A DNA stretch of 64,000 bases, from positions 11,152,740 through 11,216,739 of the forward strand of contig JAJEKV010000008.1 of assembly GCA_021234155.1 (NCBI GenBank), written 5' to 3'. The position numbers were made by a program, and so were the translations under genes. This document shows, one piece after another, positions 11,560 through 22,962 of this stretch. Below the pieces are notes generated by a model, which made no database searches, was not told the origin of the DNA, and worked only from the letters and a program-made list of their open reading frames with translations. The number at the start of each line of letters is the position of its first letter. The stretch's first letter is position 1. This DNA is from Isoetes taiwanensis. Its lineage: Eukaryota > Streptophyta > Lycopodiopsida > Isoetales > Isoetaceae.

Positions 11560-11990
11560 TTGTGTGTCTCGGTGCTATCAACAAACCCTCTAGCCATGGT
11601 TTGAAGTGTCAAGAGACCCGTGTCTTCAACATCACTTTCCCGCCATGAAGGTGGGCATATGCAATTTTCGTTGGGATTGAAGAGCATCTTGTACTTTGAG
11701 TCGTCTACTATTAGTGTGTTCTTTGTTATTCCTGCCCGGATACTTCTCGTGATATAAACTCAATTGGCTTCGGATACAAAGGTTTATCTTCACTTGCTGC
11801 AATCAGGAAAAGGCTGACTCCAAACACGATGGCTTCCATCAAAGGTGAACCTTAAGTCCCTTATCTGCGTCATTGTCAAGATTTTATCCACTACTCTTGA
11901 TAGGTTCCATGGAGCTATTGATGACCATATTCCTACTTCAAAGTGTTCAAATACAAATTCCGTGAATTCGCCTAGGTGGGGCCTTTAAAA
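11560..11990 (-). pseudogene. Coding remnant downstream of the protease-like gene
   Basis: On the minus strand a stretch reads ITKNTLIVDDSKYKMLFNPN and then CPPSWRESDVEDTGLLTLQT, preceded by TMTQIRDLRFTFDGSHRVWS in the same direction with two intervening stops. The continuous, polar, codon-like reading suggests decayed coding sequence. It is probably the 3' part of the transposon's second gene or another fragment of the same element. No family is recognised. Confidence 0.35.
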
Positions 11991-11999
11991 CAACACTTT

Positions 12000-12470
12000 C
12001 TTGCCTATTATGTCATAATTTCCAACTAGTGATCATCCGATACCAAAGTCCTATGTATTTGTTTTGCCAAAACATTATTGATATCAAACACTATCAACCT
12101 TTTTCAGACGTACACTGATATGAAAGAACATGCAATTTATCAATAAAGTATGGTGGAGTTGAATAAAAGAGATTGTATTCAAATTCAATGAAAAAATGTG
12201 TATTTTATAATCAAATAGTGTTTAGCATTGACAATAGGGAGAGGCTGTTTCTTAGCAACATTTATTAGTACCAGGTGGTCTAATAGGTTCTAAAAGCGAT
12301 TTGAATGTGGTCTAACTCCTGAAGTAGTGCTCGGGTGAGAACATCACGACGATCAGATGCATACTTTGTCAAGAACCAGTTTCGGTAATCTGCAAATGTG
12401 ACAACAATACTTACATAATAAGTATTAAAACCATTTGTTTGCAAGACAAAAGAAGTGAGACACTCACATT
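12000..12470. other. AT-rich stretch, no gene seen
   Basis: No convincing coding or RNA feature. It is probably intron or decayed transposon sequence. Confidence 0.35.
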
Positions 12471-12477
12471 GGTAGTT

Positions 12478-13360
12478 TTACCACACATTTGTGTCTACAA
12501 ACTTCGCATATAAAGCCGCAACATAGAGGCCACATGAATCCCCATCTTTCTGCTGTGGACACTTATGAATCTTCACAACTGGTGAAGGATTTTGTCCATG
12601 CTTCAAAAAAGTGGGACACTCGACACAACCGCGTGCCATAGTGAGGATATGGAGCCTGCAAAAGACCAGATCTATTTTGTAGCAAATGAATGAAAAGAAG
12701 TCGCTAACATGGTATCCAATCTACTCAATATTAATAAAAGGAGATGTGAAATACAAAATACCTCTTAAGTGCAAGCATGTCAACGTCAATGTCCTCGTGG
12801 TAATTGAAGATCCGAATGTTGATGGTGTTCTTACTCTTAGTAAGTGCCATGTTGAAGATGGCCAAAGTGTGATGTTCAAGAACTCTACATAGCATTGGAA
12901 TCATGATCCATCGCACTTCAGCCAATTTATCCCCTGAAGAGCTACCTTTACAATATCTCTTCCACCTTTGAGGTGCCATAGATTTATCTTTTTCGCTTGC
13001 CTTGGCCCATGCCGCAAATTCCATGAAGTCCGATTGGGAAGAACCGGACGTCGGCCTTCTTATCATCTGGAACACAGAGCTGCAGGTACCTATAACAAGT
13101 TGAAAAGGATACAATTACTAACTTGACTTACACATACAAATGAACAAGTTCAAAGTCCAGTACCTGGCATACATATCCACATGCCGGTTGGAAAATTTCC
13201 CACATCCATGTCCAAAGACATCTTGTTCAAATAAATAACACTCCATTTCGTGCAAAGATCCCGGGAAAATCCTTGCCTTCTTGAGCTTCATCATTCGGTT
13301 CAAGAAGGCATCAGATGGCTTTGTATTGAGAATCGCAGCCGGGTTCAATGACCAGTACAT
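12478..13360 (-). pseudogene. Ulp1-like (C48) cysteine protease domain of the transposon
   Basis: Ulp1/SENP-type proteases cleave SUMO-like proteins and are often carried by large plant DNA transposons. Three minus-strand blocks are visible. At 13360-13118: MYWSLNPAAIL with FGHGCGKFSNRHVD. At 13114-12731: RWIMIPMLCRVLEHHTLAIF, where the His pair near 12870 fits the catalytic His, followed by IRIFNYHEDID, which has Asn where the family often has Asp. At about 12640-12478: HKCPQQKDGDSCGLYVAAL, with Gln and the catalytic-type Cys (codon 12532-12534) in the classic Q-x(n)-G-x-SCG-x-Y/FV context. GT/AG-like junctions separate the blocks. The His and Cys motifs are seen; the missing Asp and the scattered frames make activity doubtful. 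Confidence 0.6.
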
Positions 13361-13599
13361 TTACACAAATCATCTACATTCGTCTACTACTATCCATATT
13401 ATTTTAAAGTTTTTAACTTGGATACTAGATGTAGAAAAAAAATGTAAGAAATGTAGATCAAGTTACTCAGAGATCATTCTTCCGCTTTCCGCCGATACTT
13501 GTTTCTGAGTCAAGATCCATTTCCTTCCCTACTTTTTTGGTTTCCTCACTCAGATTCTTATTAGGTCCGTAATCCTCGTCGCGAACCTCTTCCTCGATT

Positions 13600-15980
13600 T
13601 CTCATTGTCGAATTTGGCGTCCTTTGCTATGTCGAAGCAAGTTTTGACACAAACTTAAAAGTATAGGGCTCTACATCTTGATGCTCGGAATATTCCTCTT
13701 CATTAGGACACGTAAAACATAGGATGTCATGGATTTCTCACCGGCTGTACACTAAAATAAAATGCTTTCTTACATTTTCTCTTTGCTTCAATTATCTTCT
13801 TCCGTGGCTTTTTAGGCGTGGAGTTCTTCTTTGGAGTCACATCTTCTGCCACGCCTTTACTTTTGAAGATGTGGCCTTAGCCTGCTCCCTCAATCTCTCG
13901 AAGTTCCCGCTCATAATGTGGAATGTCACCATGCACTGGTGCCGACCTCCTCAACCTTTGTATCACCAGCAGAATAGTGATTTTGCTTTTTCCTTCAATC
14001 ACTGCTTTCTTTCCCTCGGCTACATCTTGCACCTCAATTTTCTTTGGAACCTCCAAAACTGTGAAAACCGAACCAAGAATAAGAAATTGCTTCCTCTGAC
14101 ACAATGCAAATCGAATTTGAAAACAAGCGACCTCGATCCGTGGTGTAATTTCGCCAAGAGTAGTTTTTGGCACTTTGAAGCTCGAAAATAAATCACATAA
14201 CAAATCGGATATCGGCCTCAAACTAATCGGTCTCTAACCGTTTCATACATATCAATAGTCAGACATATTACTAGAACTGATCTACATTGAAGTACTTTGA
14301 GTACATACATATGTAAACAGCTATTTATCCAGATGGAATGTACATGTAATGTACATGAATGTGCTCCAATGTATGCACATGTACACATCACACAGTACAT
14401 AAAATACCTCTAAATGTTCTGCCACAAAACTCAGTACACAACTCCTAATTTTATGTATTTAAGTTCTACATTTAGGACCCTACACTGTGAATGTACAACA
14501 TGTATGTAAGAAACACATATATGTATGACATGCAAGCCAAGGAACTATAAGTATAAAATAACCAGTACACTCCTACATGTCAGAGCAAAACCTTAAGTGC
14601 AAAGAATCTACATGTAAATGGATTCTACATGTAAATGGATTCTACATTGCAAGTAATCCCGGGTGCAACAAATTGAACATAAATCATGAAATATCGCTTA
14701 CCTCCGGTGTATACACACCCAAGGTCTTTGAAATGTTATCGCCCCATTTGCATGCTCTTGGGCGGGATAGTCCAAAGCAGAAATAGAATATGAGAAACGA
14801 AGATATGAAATGAATGCTCGCGATGGAGCAACTAGGATAGGTTCATTATTAGCAAAGCCATTACTGCAAAACACACATCCATGCACAGATATGAATTTTT
14901 CTTCAGCTGGAGAGATCACTAAGCTTGTTTTGGGCTGAAGGAGAATCGCTGCAGAATGCATCATGTACTTATGCATATCATCAAGCCGTCATAAAGACTC
15001 AAACCTGAACTTTGTGGGCCTCCTCAAGTTCCGCAATCCTCTTTTCACATAACTCCTTCTCCGAATGGCTTTCTCCAATGGCTCCTCGAATTCTCTTCAA
15101 AGATTTCTTCCTTCCTGTTTCTATCTCTCATCAAAAGGTCTACCTCCTGCTGCACAGTCTTGATGTCTCTCTTATTCTGCTTAGCGTCGTCGAGAACACT
15201 ATTGATGTCTTCTTGTATCTGTGCTAGGTCCTCTTCATGTGCATCCTTTCTTCCTGAAATCTTATTTATATTGTCACGTAATTAAATGCTGCTGGATTTT
15301 CAGTTCTTCAACCTTGGATGTCTTTGCTAATTAACTCTCCATGACAACGCCGCAATGTGAGTTTCGCAAATTCAAGCTCTTCCTTAGGGTAAAATCCTTG
15401 CTGAAATTTAGGAACCTTGGATGTGGATTTAGAGGTCGCAATTTCTTCTGTAATAGCAGATTCTTTTGCTCCTCCCTTTGCCAAATCTTTGGCCAAAACT
15501 TTAAAAGTATCCCAATCTACTTTTTTACCTGTCAATTGAAGGGCAAATGCACGAGCAAAGTACTCAGGTACATGGCGATTTGTGACCTCCCGCTTACCAA
15601 AAACAATTTCATAATGTTTGTAGAAGTTCTCGCCCACTCGGCTTCACGCTTAGATTCTTTGAACCCCCGTGATGTCTTTGGGCCCCACCGCTTTCGTCCA
15701 TTATCATTTGTAAATCTGGAAAAATTTCATCCGCATTTACACATCTTACATGCTTTGCTTCCCAACAAATGGTTCTTCACAAATAAGTCTTCTTTTTGGC
15801 CCGGGTTCCTCGAAGTTTGAACCTTCCTCTTGTTTTTTCGGCTTTCTTGCTAGAATCGGCTATTTTCAAATTTTTGTTTAAACTGGTGACTTAGGGAGGC
15901 AAAGGCGCCCATTGCTTGGATTTTGGCAAGGATTTCGAGGAAGAAGAATAGTTCTGATCCGAATTACCGTTGATCACTTT
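13600..15980 (-). pseudogene. 5' part of the transposon's second gene: coiled coil, zinc finger, basic tail
   Basis: Upstream of the protease-like domain on the minus strand. Order from 5': a Lys-rich start near 15.98-15.84 kb (SLNKNLKIADSSKKAEKTRG); a block at 15637-15308 with NFYKHYEIVFGKREVTNRHV; a coiled-coil stretch at about 15245-15010 (EEDLAQIQEDINSVLDDAKQ) with a frameshift; a finger-like block near 14910-14800 (CVFCSNGFANNEPILVAP) whose later Cys/His positions have decayed; and basic blocks at 14.2-13.7 kb (KPRKKIIEAKRKCKK). The finger resembles the one in the gene at the window start. In-frame stops and shifts show a pseudogene. Splicing is likely but not resolved. Confidence 0.45.
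14230..14600. repeat. Tacatg-rich degenerate repeat, probably intronic
   Basis: Repeated TACATG, GTACAT and ACATGTA words, including a duplicated CTACATGTAAATGGATT unit near 14.61-14.64 kb. It resembles the stretch at 8.13-8.64 kb in the same element. Confidence 0.45.
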
Positions 15981-16104
15981 CGAAACACGTAAAATTGAAC
16001 GGCGGCAAATTTTTTTCCTAAACAGGAAACACTTCGCAATCTCCTGCCCTTGGTATGCAATACAGGAAATTGAGATAACATTATGCTCCCACCTTAGCGC
16101 CCGC

Positions 16105-16274
16105 CGCCTTCTTCACCGCCTTAGCGCCCACCGCCTGAGCGCCCAGGCCCGATCAAGCTCATGTGAGGCTGCAGGGGGATGTTCTCTATCAGCCCGCTCA
16201 CCGCCTTCTTCACCGCCTTAGCGCCCACCGCCTGAGCGCCCAGGCCCGATCAAGCTCATGTGAGGCTGCAGGGG
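16105..16274 (+). repeat. 97-bp tandem duplication upstream of the LINE ORF1
   Basis: CGCCTTCTTCACCGCCTTAG begins at 16105 and again at 16202, and the two copies match through CTGCAGGGG. It is GC-rich, unlike its surroundings. It precedes the ORF1-only LINE and could be its promoter repeat, but that is inference. Confidence 0.85.
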
Positions 16275-16549
16275 CAATCATCAGCGGAAAACATGGTTAT
16301 GGCATAGTCTGGCATCACCAGCATCAACAGCATCAACAGCCGGGTCTGTTCATGTGAGTCGGCTAGCTTCCAGACAAATCCAGCTTCGGCCACATCAGGG
16401 CTCTAGAGGCCGAGGGTTTTTGGCCCAGTGCAGCAAAATTAGGCGGCCCTTTTGGCTTTGCAATTGACAGCAGCAGCGGAATCCGGCCTCGGCTTCAGGG
16501 AATCACGGCACAGCTCCGACAGATCACGATAGTTCGGCAGAGTCCCTTA

Positions 16550-18024
16550 CTTTGCTTCTGCTTTTGATGCCTACGTTGCCTTGGTGTCTAGTATCTTACC
16601 GTTTTGAACTCTTGATCATCTCTGGCCCCCTTTGTCACTCACACCAGGTTTGGGATTGCCTCTGCTTTCTTTGTCTTTGCCCTTGGAGATACTTCTGTTT
16701 TGTGGCCCATATCCTACAGTTTCGATTCCTTGAAGCTTGGAGCTCCTTTCTTTTCTTATAAGCAGTTCTGCTGGCCCATCCTCTTGTTGCTCTGAATGGC
16801 TCGTCAGATCAAACGCATGGCCAGGGAGACCCGTAAAGAAAAGAACCTCGTTAGGCTGCCGGAGCCAGTCTTAAATAGGCCCTATGACCCGAATTGCGCC
16901 ATATCTCCGTGCAGCCCCATCATTTGGGCCTCGGGCCCTATTTTGGCGAGACCCGGACACACCCCCAGACACGCGAACCCGCTCCGGATGCATCTTTGGT
17001 CGCGGCCTTGACCAGATTAATGCTCTCGATCCATTGTTTGCCTCCGATTTTTGCTGGTCGAGATCCGCGACGATCCAATCGACAAGTCCACACTCCACAG
17101 CACATCGGCTCCATTGCCCTTGGGAAGCCGGGTCCGGCTTCTAGAGATGCCGCGCATGCCGGGCGGGAGCTGATTCGGTAAAGACGGTAGTGCTACACTG
17201 CAGCCTCCCCTGGGGTTAGCGCCCGAGCATGTGGATGCTACGCCCCGTGCCGATGATACCACGCCTGTGCCCACACGGCCGTCATCCGAGGGTTGTTTGC
17301 CCACTGCACAGGTCCCGCTTTCGAAGCCTGACCAGGCCACAGTGCACCCGTTAGCCTTGAACCTACGCATTGTGGGTTTGGAGGAAGCAAGCGACACTCC
17401 TGGGGCAGTTGAGGTGACCCGTTTCTTTGCAGAGGTGATGCACGTACAGGCAGATGGCATTCTCTCGGCTCGTCGAGTTGGAGCAAAAAGACGGCCGACC
17501 GGGCCCCCGCCATTTGCTAGTCGGGCCGGGGATGCTTTATCCAAGCTGCACATCCTCCGCCATGGCAATCACTTGCAAGGGACCTCCTTCTCAGTCCAGG
17601 AAGACCTTACCCCAGCACAGCTCTGCCGACGGAAGGAGGAATTATGTCGAGTCCGCGAGGCTCGTCTGCACCGGAAGTGGGCTGTGTATAGAGGCGGCCA
17701 GGCTGTCATTCGGGATCACTGGCCACTTGATCCATGGGCAATGTCTGTGTAGCTGATTTGACTCCGAGATCTGCTTGGGCTTATGCCCTTTTGTTTTGTT
17801 TTATTCTAGTATTGTGATTTGCTACGGGGCATAGTCCCCCGAGTTCTCTGTACTGGGGCTAGTCCCCACGTTTGATTTTGGCTTCGGCCTTTTTGGTTTG
17901 GTCACGGGGCTTGGTCCCCGAGTTTCAGTCTGGGCTTCTGCCCTCTCTTTTGTATTGGGTCCCATAACCCGATTGGGTTCCGCGGACGTTAAAAATTTCT
18001 TCCTTCCTTCCTTCCTTCCTTCCT
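16550..18024 (+). mobile_element. ORF1-only LINE copy ending in a (TTCC)n tail
   Basis: A GC-richer block inside the 11-kb transposon. It contains a LINE ORF1 coding frame followed directly, with no ORF2, by a 3' region. That region carries GGTCCCATAACCCGATTGGG, then TTCCGCGGACGTTAAAA, and ends in (TTCC)n at about 17992-18024. The same terminal module is found at other LINE 3' ends in this window. The 5' limit is uncertain; the 97-bp repeat at 16.1 kb may belong to it. Confidence 0.6.
17174..17752 (+). CDS. L1-type ORF1 protein (RRM plus C-terminal domain)
   Basis: LINE ORF1 proteins bind element RNA and act as nucleic-acid chaperones. The frame is open from 17174 without an obvious ATG, so the N-terminus is missing or starts elsewhere. 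Near the middle, LNLRIVGLEE starts an RRM-like region, followed by ADGILSARRVGAKRRPTGPP, then LHILRHGNHLQGTSFSVQED, LTPAQLCRRKEELCRVREAR and WAVYRGGQAVIRDH. That order matches the RRM and C-terminal domains of L1-type ORF1p. It stops at 17752, and the 3' terminal module follows within about 200 bp. No endonuclease or reverse transcriptase lies downstream, so this element must rely on another LINE, as half-L1 (HAL1) elements do in mammals. Confidence 0.6.
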   Translation, partial: FGKDGSATLQPPLGLAPEHVDATPRADDTTPVPTRPSSEGCLPTAQVPLSKPDQATVHPLALNLRIVGLEEASDTPGAVEVTRFFAEVMHVQADGILSARRVGAKRRPTGPPPFASRAGDALSKLHILRHGNHLQGTSFSVQEDLTPAQLCRRKEELCRVREARLHRKWAVYRGGQAVIRDHWPLDPWAMSV

Positions 18025-18197
18025 CCGAAAAATTGCAATGAAGGTCCGTTCTGGTTGCCACTGCCACTCATAATTTTGAATTGCTGACGTGGCTACTCCT
18101 AATCATTACATATCCCAACTAACTAAAATTCAAAAAAATAACAAAAACGGGTGCCTACATGCCCTACATTATACATAATGTAAGGGCATTTTTTTTA

Positions 18198-18220
18198 GAC
18201 ACCCTAGCTTTCTTTTACCC
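18198..18220 (-). repeat. Right terminal inverted repeat of the 11-kb transposon
   Basis: Exact inverted match to 7148-7170, followed by TACT, which also precedes the left end. Confidence 0.85.
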
Positions 18221-18299
18221 TACTATCAGTTTGACTCAATGGCCAGAGTGATCTGATAACCTAAGAAGTAACCATATGCGTTGTATTATTTTGTATAGG

Positions 18300-21110
18300 A
18301 GTTCAATATAGAATAGAATAGAATAGAATGGAATAGAATATACATTATTGTTCCTTGTGCCCTGAGGCCTCTGGACTTATGTAGCATGGGCGAGCTCCCT
18401 AATGGGTGCTACTAGCACATCACGCTGGTTTATTGTAGCCTTTTCTGAAGGCTTCCTTATTTCTATTAATACCGGCATCCCGCTTTGAATCGGCATCATG
18501 GCTGTGCAGAGATGCGTCGTTATCAATCAGCTTTAAGTTGAGCGTTTCTTGGGCAACTATGACTCGCCTCTCGGGCGGCTCATAACACAAGCCCTTTTTC
18601 TTTATGTACTTCCCGGTGTCTGGTCTTCATTTCCCGTATTGCGTCTGCCAAATCTCTCATTGTTTCTGTCCTTACCATCATGGCGTGTACGGGCTGCCCC
18701 CATCTTATGTTTCTGTATTTGTTTCTAATGTCTCCATATATTGGGCACTCATTGAGCATGTGATTCTCGTCCTCCACTTCCCCACTGTCACAAATTCTGT
18801 ATATCCAGTCGTCTTTCTCTACTCTCCTCCATCTGTCCTTTTCAATTCTTAGATCATGGCTCCCCATCCTAAATCTCGCTAGGGTATCTTTCCTTGTTTT
18901 CCCTAGTAGATTATCTCGGTACATCTGCTGTCCTATCTGTTGTTCTGGATTGAAGACTGTCATAGGCCAAAGTGTCTTGGGTGCTGTGTGTCTTTGCAGC
19001 CATGCTCGCGTAGCCCTGTCTGTCCAGTCCTCATTCTATTTACCTACGTCCACCAGGTCGCTCAGATTCATCCCCATTTCTCTGGTCCACACTGCCACAT
19101 CCTTAAACCATCTGCTGCTCGCGATGATGTGTGATTTTGCTGACTCGCTGATCACGATACTCGATAGTTTATTTGGTTTCCCGCCTGCATTATCTCTTAT
19201 GAGATATCTTATAGTCTTCTACCATGCCCTCACCTCCATTGGTTTCTGCCCTCTCTCGTATACTATGGCTGTTAGTGGTGTATTTGTTCTCATCTTAAAT
19301 TCCTGTTTATGCCACTGTCTAAGGATCCCTTCCTATTTTTCCCATTTCTTGTCTGTTAATCCCGGTCCCCAAGCTTCAGCCCCATATAGCTGCGTCGTCA
19401 CGGCCACTGCACTGAACAGGTAGCATTTTATCTCCCAGTCTATTATTCTATTTTTGTTACAGAAATTTTTCATATTAAAGTAACTCCCAATGGCTGATTG
19501 GAATCTCGTATCTGCCCCTTTAGCCCATTTCCTGTTACTTGATACAATTCCTTGTTTATGGGAAGCTAAACTACTGAACAACTGCATCTTATTTGAATAT
19601 CAAGAACCAAGTACAATATATGTATCAAACTGATTGTTTACACGGTTAACCACCCAACCGGATCCACAGGGTTTTCTTGGCAAATTGGCAATCATAAACA
19701 ATCATGGCAAAGTATATCTCTGACTCTGGCTCACCAGCCGTCCGTAACAACTCTACATAGCCACGGCTTTAACTCAATCTCAGCTCAGGGCTTTATAAGT
19801 TAAGCCTTCAAGGAATTTGCACAGCAGAATCGAATAGTCTCCCTATAAACATTTCGGAACTCCACTTGGGCCTTTCATTACAGAGGAGCAGGTATCAGCG
19901 TCGATTGATTCATATCTTCTTCCTTGGTTACAGCTTGGCGGCCGGCCTTTCTAACTCATACGAGCCAAAACTGCAGAGCTCTTCTGCCCACTGCAGATCA
20001 AGAATAGATGATCTCCCTCTCTACTGCGGCCACAGGGGTATTTTCTGCTCCAGCTACCCTTGCCGGGTTAAACAGCTACAGAGGTGATCAGTCCGGATTT
20101 CCAGGCATTTTTGGCCGATGCCGCTCACCCATTAGTCGCCCCTACTCTCCTGCTATCAGATCGATGCCTCCTATATAGCTGGATTCGGCCTTTTTTATCA
20201 GGAAAAGGTATTGACAAATATACCTCGATCCAATCTTCCTTTTTGAGTTGCGCTGGCCCTCTTCTATTAGCTAGAAAGCTTCTGTTACAGTCTCGACCCC
20301 CTTAATTAGATAACCCTTTTTCTCCATGACCACGACCCATCTTTGGGTCGCATCCTTAACCCCAATAAAAGTCAATGCTCCTTTGTTGTTCAATAGTTCA
20401 CAACTATGTCCATGTCTCTTAATAATATTCCTTGCCCACTAGGCAACAACTAGAGATATTTAACTTTGCCATATTTTTGCCATGCCCCCATAACCCTGGC
20501 GCCGTGGACCACTCCCCCGTGCTTGACCCTGTATCAGTTACCGAAGATGACTATTTTGGTCTTTGCAAGGTTTACTGTTAACCCTATCTTTTCGCAGAAG
20601 ATCTCTGGTAGTTTCAGTAATCTATGCATTCCCTTGTTTTTTGTAGCCATCATGCTCAGGTCATCAGCATATAACATGATGGGTACCTTGGTTTCCCCTA
20701 GTGTAGGAGCATCCATGTCCCCTTGTTGTTCTACTATGAAGTCTTGTAATGCATCTATGTATATTCCGAACAATGTGGGGATAACGGGCATCCCTACTTT
20801 ACTCCCGTGTCGCGATTTATTGCCTTTCCCTCCTCTTCCATTTTTGCATATACATTGTGATACAATCTTGCAATTGCTCCTACCATATCTCTTGGTGCGT
20901 GCATATCTATGAGTCTCTCCATGAGCTTCATCCTCGGTACTGTGTCAAAAGCCTTTCTAAAGTCCACAAAGCAACATATTACTTTCTTCCCCTGGATTCT
21001 ATTCTGCTCTATTAATATCCGGAGGGTTGTGATATCTGAATAAGGGTCTTTGTAAAAGAGAGAAAAAAAAAAGAAAGCACATTTCTTACTATATTTTTTG
21101 GCTAATATTA
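18300..21110 (-). mobile_element. LINE ORF2 remnant, minus strand, with an internal insertion
   Basis: The 3' end is at about 18307-18341, a (GAATA)n tail. Reading leftward on the minus strand, RT blocks are at 21060-20794 (VICCFVDFRKAFDTVPRMKL) and 20791-20534 (IMLYADDLSMMATKNKG, with the YADD catalytic motif, then LTVNLAKTKIVIFG). A thumb-like block is at 19587-19333 (AVTTQLYGAEAWGPGL), and the C-terminal Cys/His region at 18963-18580 has RICDSGEVEDENHMLNECPI. The RT and thumb blocks are separated by about 0.9 kb of unrelated sequence. No endonuclease is present, so the copy is 5'-truncated. Frames do not join. Confidence 0.75.
19597..20470. mobile_element. Insertion of about 0.9 kb inside the LINE, possibly a solo LTR fragment
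   Basis: It splits the LINE between its RT and thumb regions. It begins TGAATATCAAG, consistent with an LTR-type TG end. The segment at 19644-19667 is repeated in inverted orientation at 55803-55825 with an exact match of about 22 bp (core CCACCCAACCGGATCCAC). The right boundary is approximate and no target duplication was confirmed. Confidence 0.4.
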
Positions 21111-21470
21111 AATCAACTGCCTCTTGATTATGCATGAAATTCAAAAATGTATTAGCACTAATTAAGCAATATTGATCCTGCTTAATCCAACCGCTCGAAA
21201 TTCTTGGATCTTAGAGCTTCTTAAATCTTAGAACTTGAATAGGAATTCTCTACATCCGAATGATCCTTTACTTATCATTGCAATGGGGAATGCACAGGCA
21301 TCAGATTGTTGCCAGATTTTTATTTCATATAATCTTATTTCTATTTCATTCTTGTTAAAAATACATACAGAACCTGGGATATAAAAATCCAAAGCCAAAA
21401 CTTAAGAACCTACACTCTTCTCACTTCAGCCCGGATTTCACAAAGGTTTAAGTTGCACTCTTAGCCTAAT
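21111..21470. other. Spacer between the LINE and the gypsy LTR
   Basis: A short minus-strand reading frame (LNFMHNQEAVDLILAKKYSK) joins the end of the LINE RT block. I do not recognise it. No other feature is seen. Confidence 0.3.
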
Positions 21471-21671
21471 TTGCCACAATGCGCTCTACAATAGGACGGG
21501 GTAATGTGCGGCCACAGTAATCTCAATGCTACATGCAACACAACTCTCTAGACTAGAGAGGACATAACACTTAAATATGGCACTAGCTATAAACATATAA
21601 CAAGATTTCATACAATGTGCTCCAACTTTTGGGCGCATCCACAAAAGTTAAGCTACTACTAAGGTATTACA
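21471..21671 (-). repeat. LTR segment of a Ty3/gypsy element
   Basis: This segment starts TTGCCACAATGCGCTCTACA, ends AAGGTATTACA and recurs at 32271-32485 with clear similarity. On the minus strand the sequence just before it is GGTGAGAA, then TGTAATACC, which fits a purine tract followed by an LTR start. Decayed gypsy integrase coding sequence lies immediately to the right. Confidence 0.6.
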
Positions 21672-21689
21672 TTCTCACCTTGTAGAATT

Positions 21690-22962
21690 CAATTCATGTC
21701 CTCATGAGTTACTTGAAAAGACGGTAATATCTCCTTGGACTTGTTAGCATCTTCCCATGTCGCATCTTCTTGAGGATATCCTGGTCATTGTAATAGATAT
21801 TCCTGAATGATCCTGCCCCTTAGCACTTTAACATCAAGTTGAAAATTCTTTAAGGTTGTATTGCGACTGTTTTCTCAACTGCGACCAAATTATTCTCTGA
21901 TAGTACATGGGACCGATCGGCTTAATATTTGCGTAAATTGCTAACATGGAATACATTATATACTTTGACTTCAGCAGGCAGTTCCAATTGGTATGCAACT
22001 CTTCCTATTTCCTGAATGATCTTGAAAGGTCCTGCATACCTAGACGCCAGTTTTCCAGCTTTCTTAAATTTCAAGGTGCCCTGCTTAAGATTAATCCTAA
22101 GGAATACGATATTACCCTTTTGAAAATTTAGGGGTCTTCTTCTCTTATCTGCATATTGCTTATGTCGATTCTGCGTTGTAGCAATATTATGCCTGATAAT
22201 TCTGAGCTATGTTCCAATATCTTCTCCTATGGTCTAGACCAAATCTACTTTACACTTTGGACTACACCAGGTCAATGGGTGTCTACATTTCTGTCTGTAA
22301 ACTAGTTTAAGTGGACGCATCTTTATGGAGTCCTGATATATGTTGTTGTAAGCAAATTTTGCTAAAGTATAGGTAGGACTCCCAAGAGTGTGGATGTGCT
22401 GGCACATACATCTGAAGCATGTTTTCCAAGACCTGATTAACTCTTTCCACCTGGCCATCCGTTTGAGGATGATATGCAGTGCTCATTCACAATTGGGTCC
22501 CAACACCTTGGAACAAGGCTTGCTAAAACTGACCAACAAAGCAGGAGTCTCTGTGAGACACGATAACTTAAGACATTTCATATAGACGGAATACATCTTT
22601 GATAAAAGCCTTAGCAATATCTGCCATAGTGGTCATGGTTTTTGTGGATATAAAATGATCTTGCTTAATGAGACGATTCATTACTATGTAAATGGAATCA
22701 TATCCCGCTTGAATCTTGAGCAAGTGCACAATAAAATCTATACAGATACTTTCCCATTTGCATCAGAAAAAATATCCAACAATTACAATTCACTGGCAAT
22801 CTTCTGGTGAGAAGCTTTCACTTTTTAACATGGCAAAGATCTGGCCATGTAATTTTCATGCCGGGCCAAAAGAACCATTTACAATTGGGAGAGTTTTTTG
22901 AATTCCAGGATGACCCGATATTGGATTGTCATGAGCTTCTTTCAGTATTTGTTGTTTAAGCT
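21690..22962 (-). pseudogene. Ty3/gypsy integrase remnant
   Basis: Minus-strand blocks in several frames. LKEAHDNPISGHPGIQKTL near 22955-22890 is the zinc-binding H2C2 start of a gypsy integrase. Further on, a reading frame near 22450-22380 gives VERVNQVLENMLQMYV, the conserved end of the integrase core. Blocks near 22.1-21.9 kb resemble the chromodomain-side region (VAYQLELPAEV-like in a shifted frame). Stops and shifts are frequent. The 5' continuation is interrupted at 22963 by a plus-strand LINE. Confidence 0.65.

Larger units (their letters stand above)
7144..18224. mobile_element. 11-kb two-gene DNA transposon with TIRs and a 4-bp target duplication
   Basis: The outer 23 bp match exactly in inverted orientation (7148-7170 and 18198-18220), starting GGGTAAAAGAAAGCTAGGGT. 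Both ends are flanked by TACT (7144-7147 and 18221-18224), as expected of a 4-bp target-site duplication. Inside the ends, diverged similarity continues for about 150 bp (CCGTTTTT and GCCACGTCA at both ends in matching order). The interior holds a transposase-like pseudogene on + (7.44-10.58 kb), a 184-bp tandem array, and a minus-strand pseudogene with a C48-like protease motif (11.6-15.98 kb). A LINE ORF1 insertion lies close to the right end. Both genes are broken, so this copy is not autonomous. The convergent transposase plus Ulp1-like arrangement is seen directly; superfamily membership is unresolved. Confidence 0.75.
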
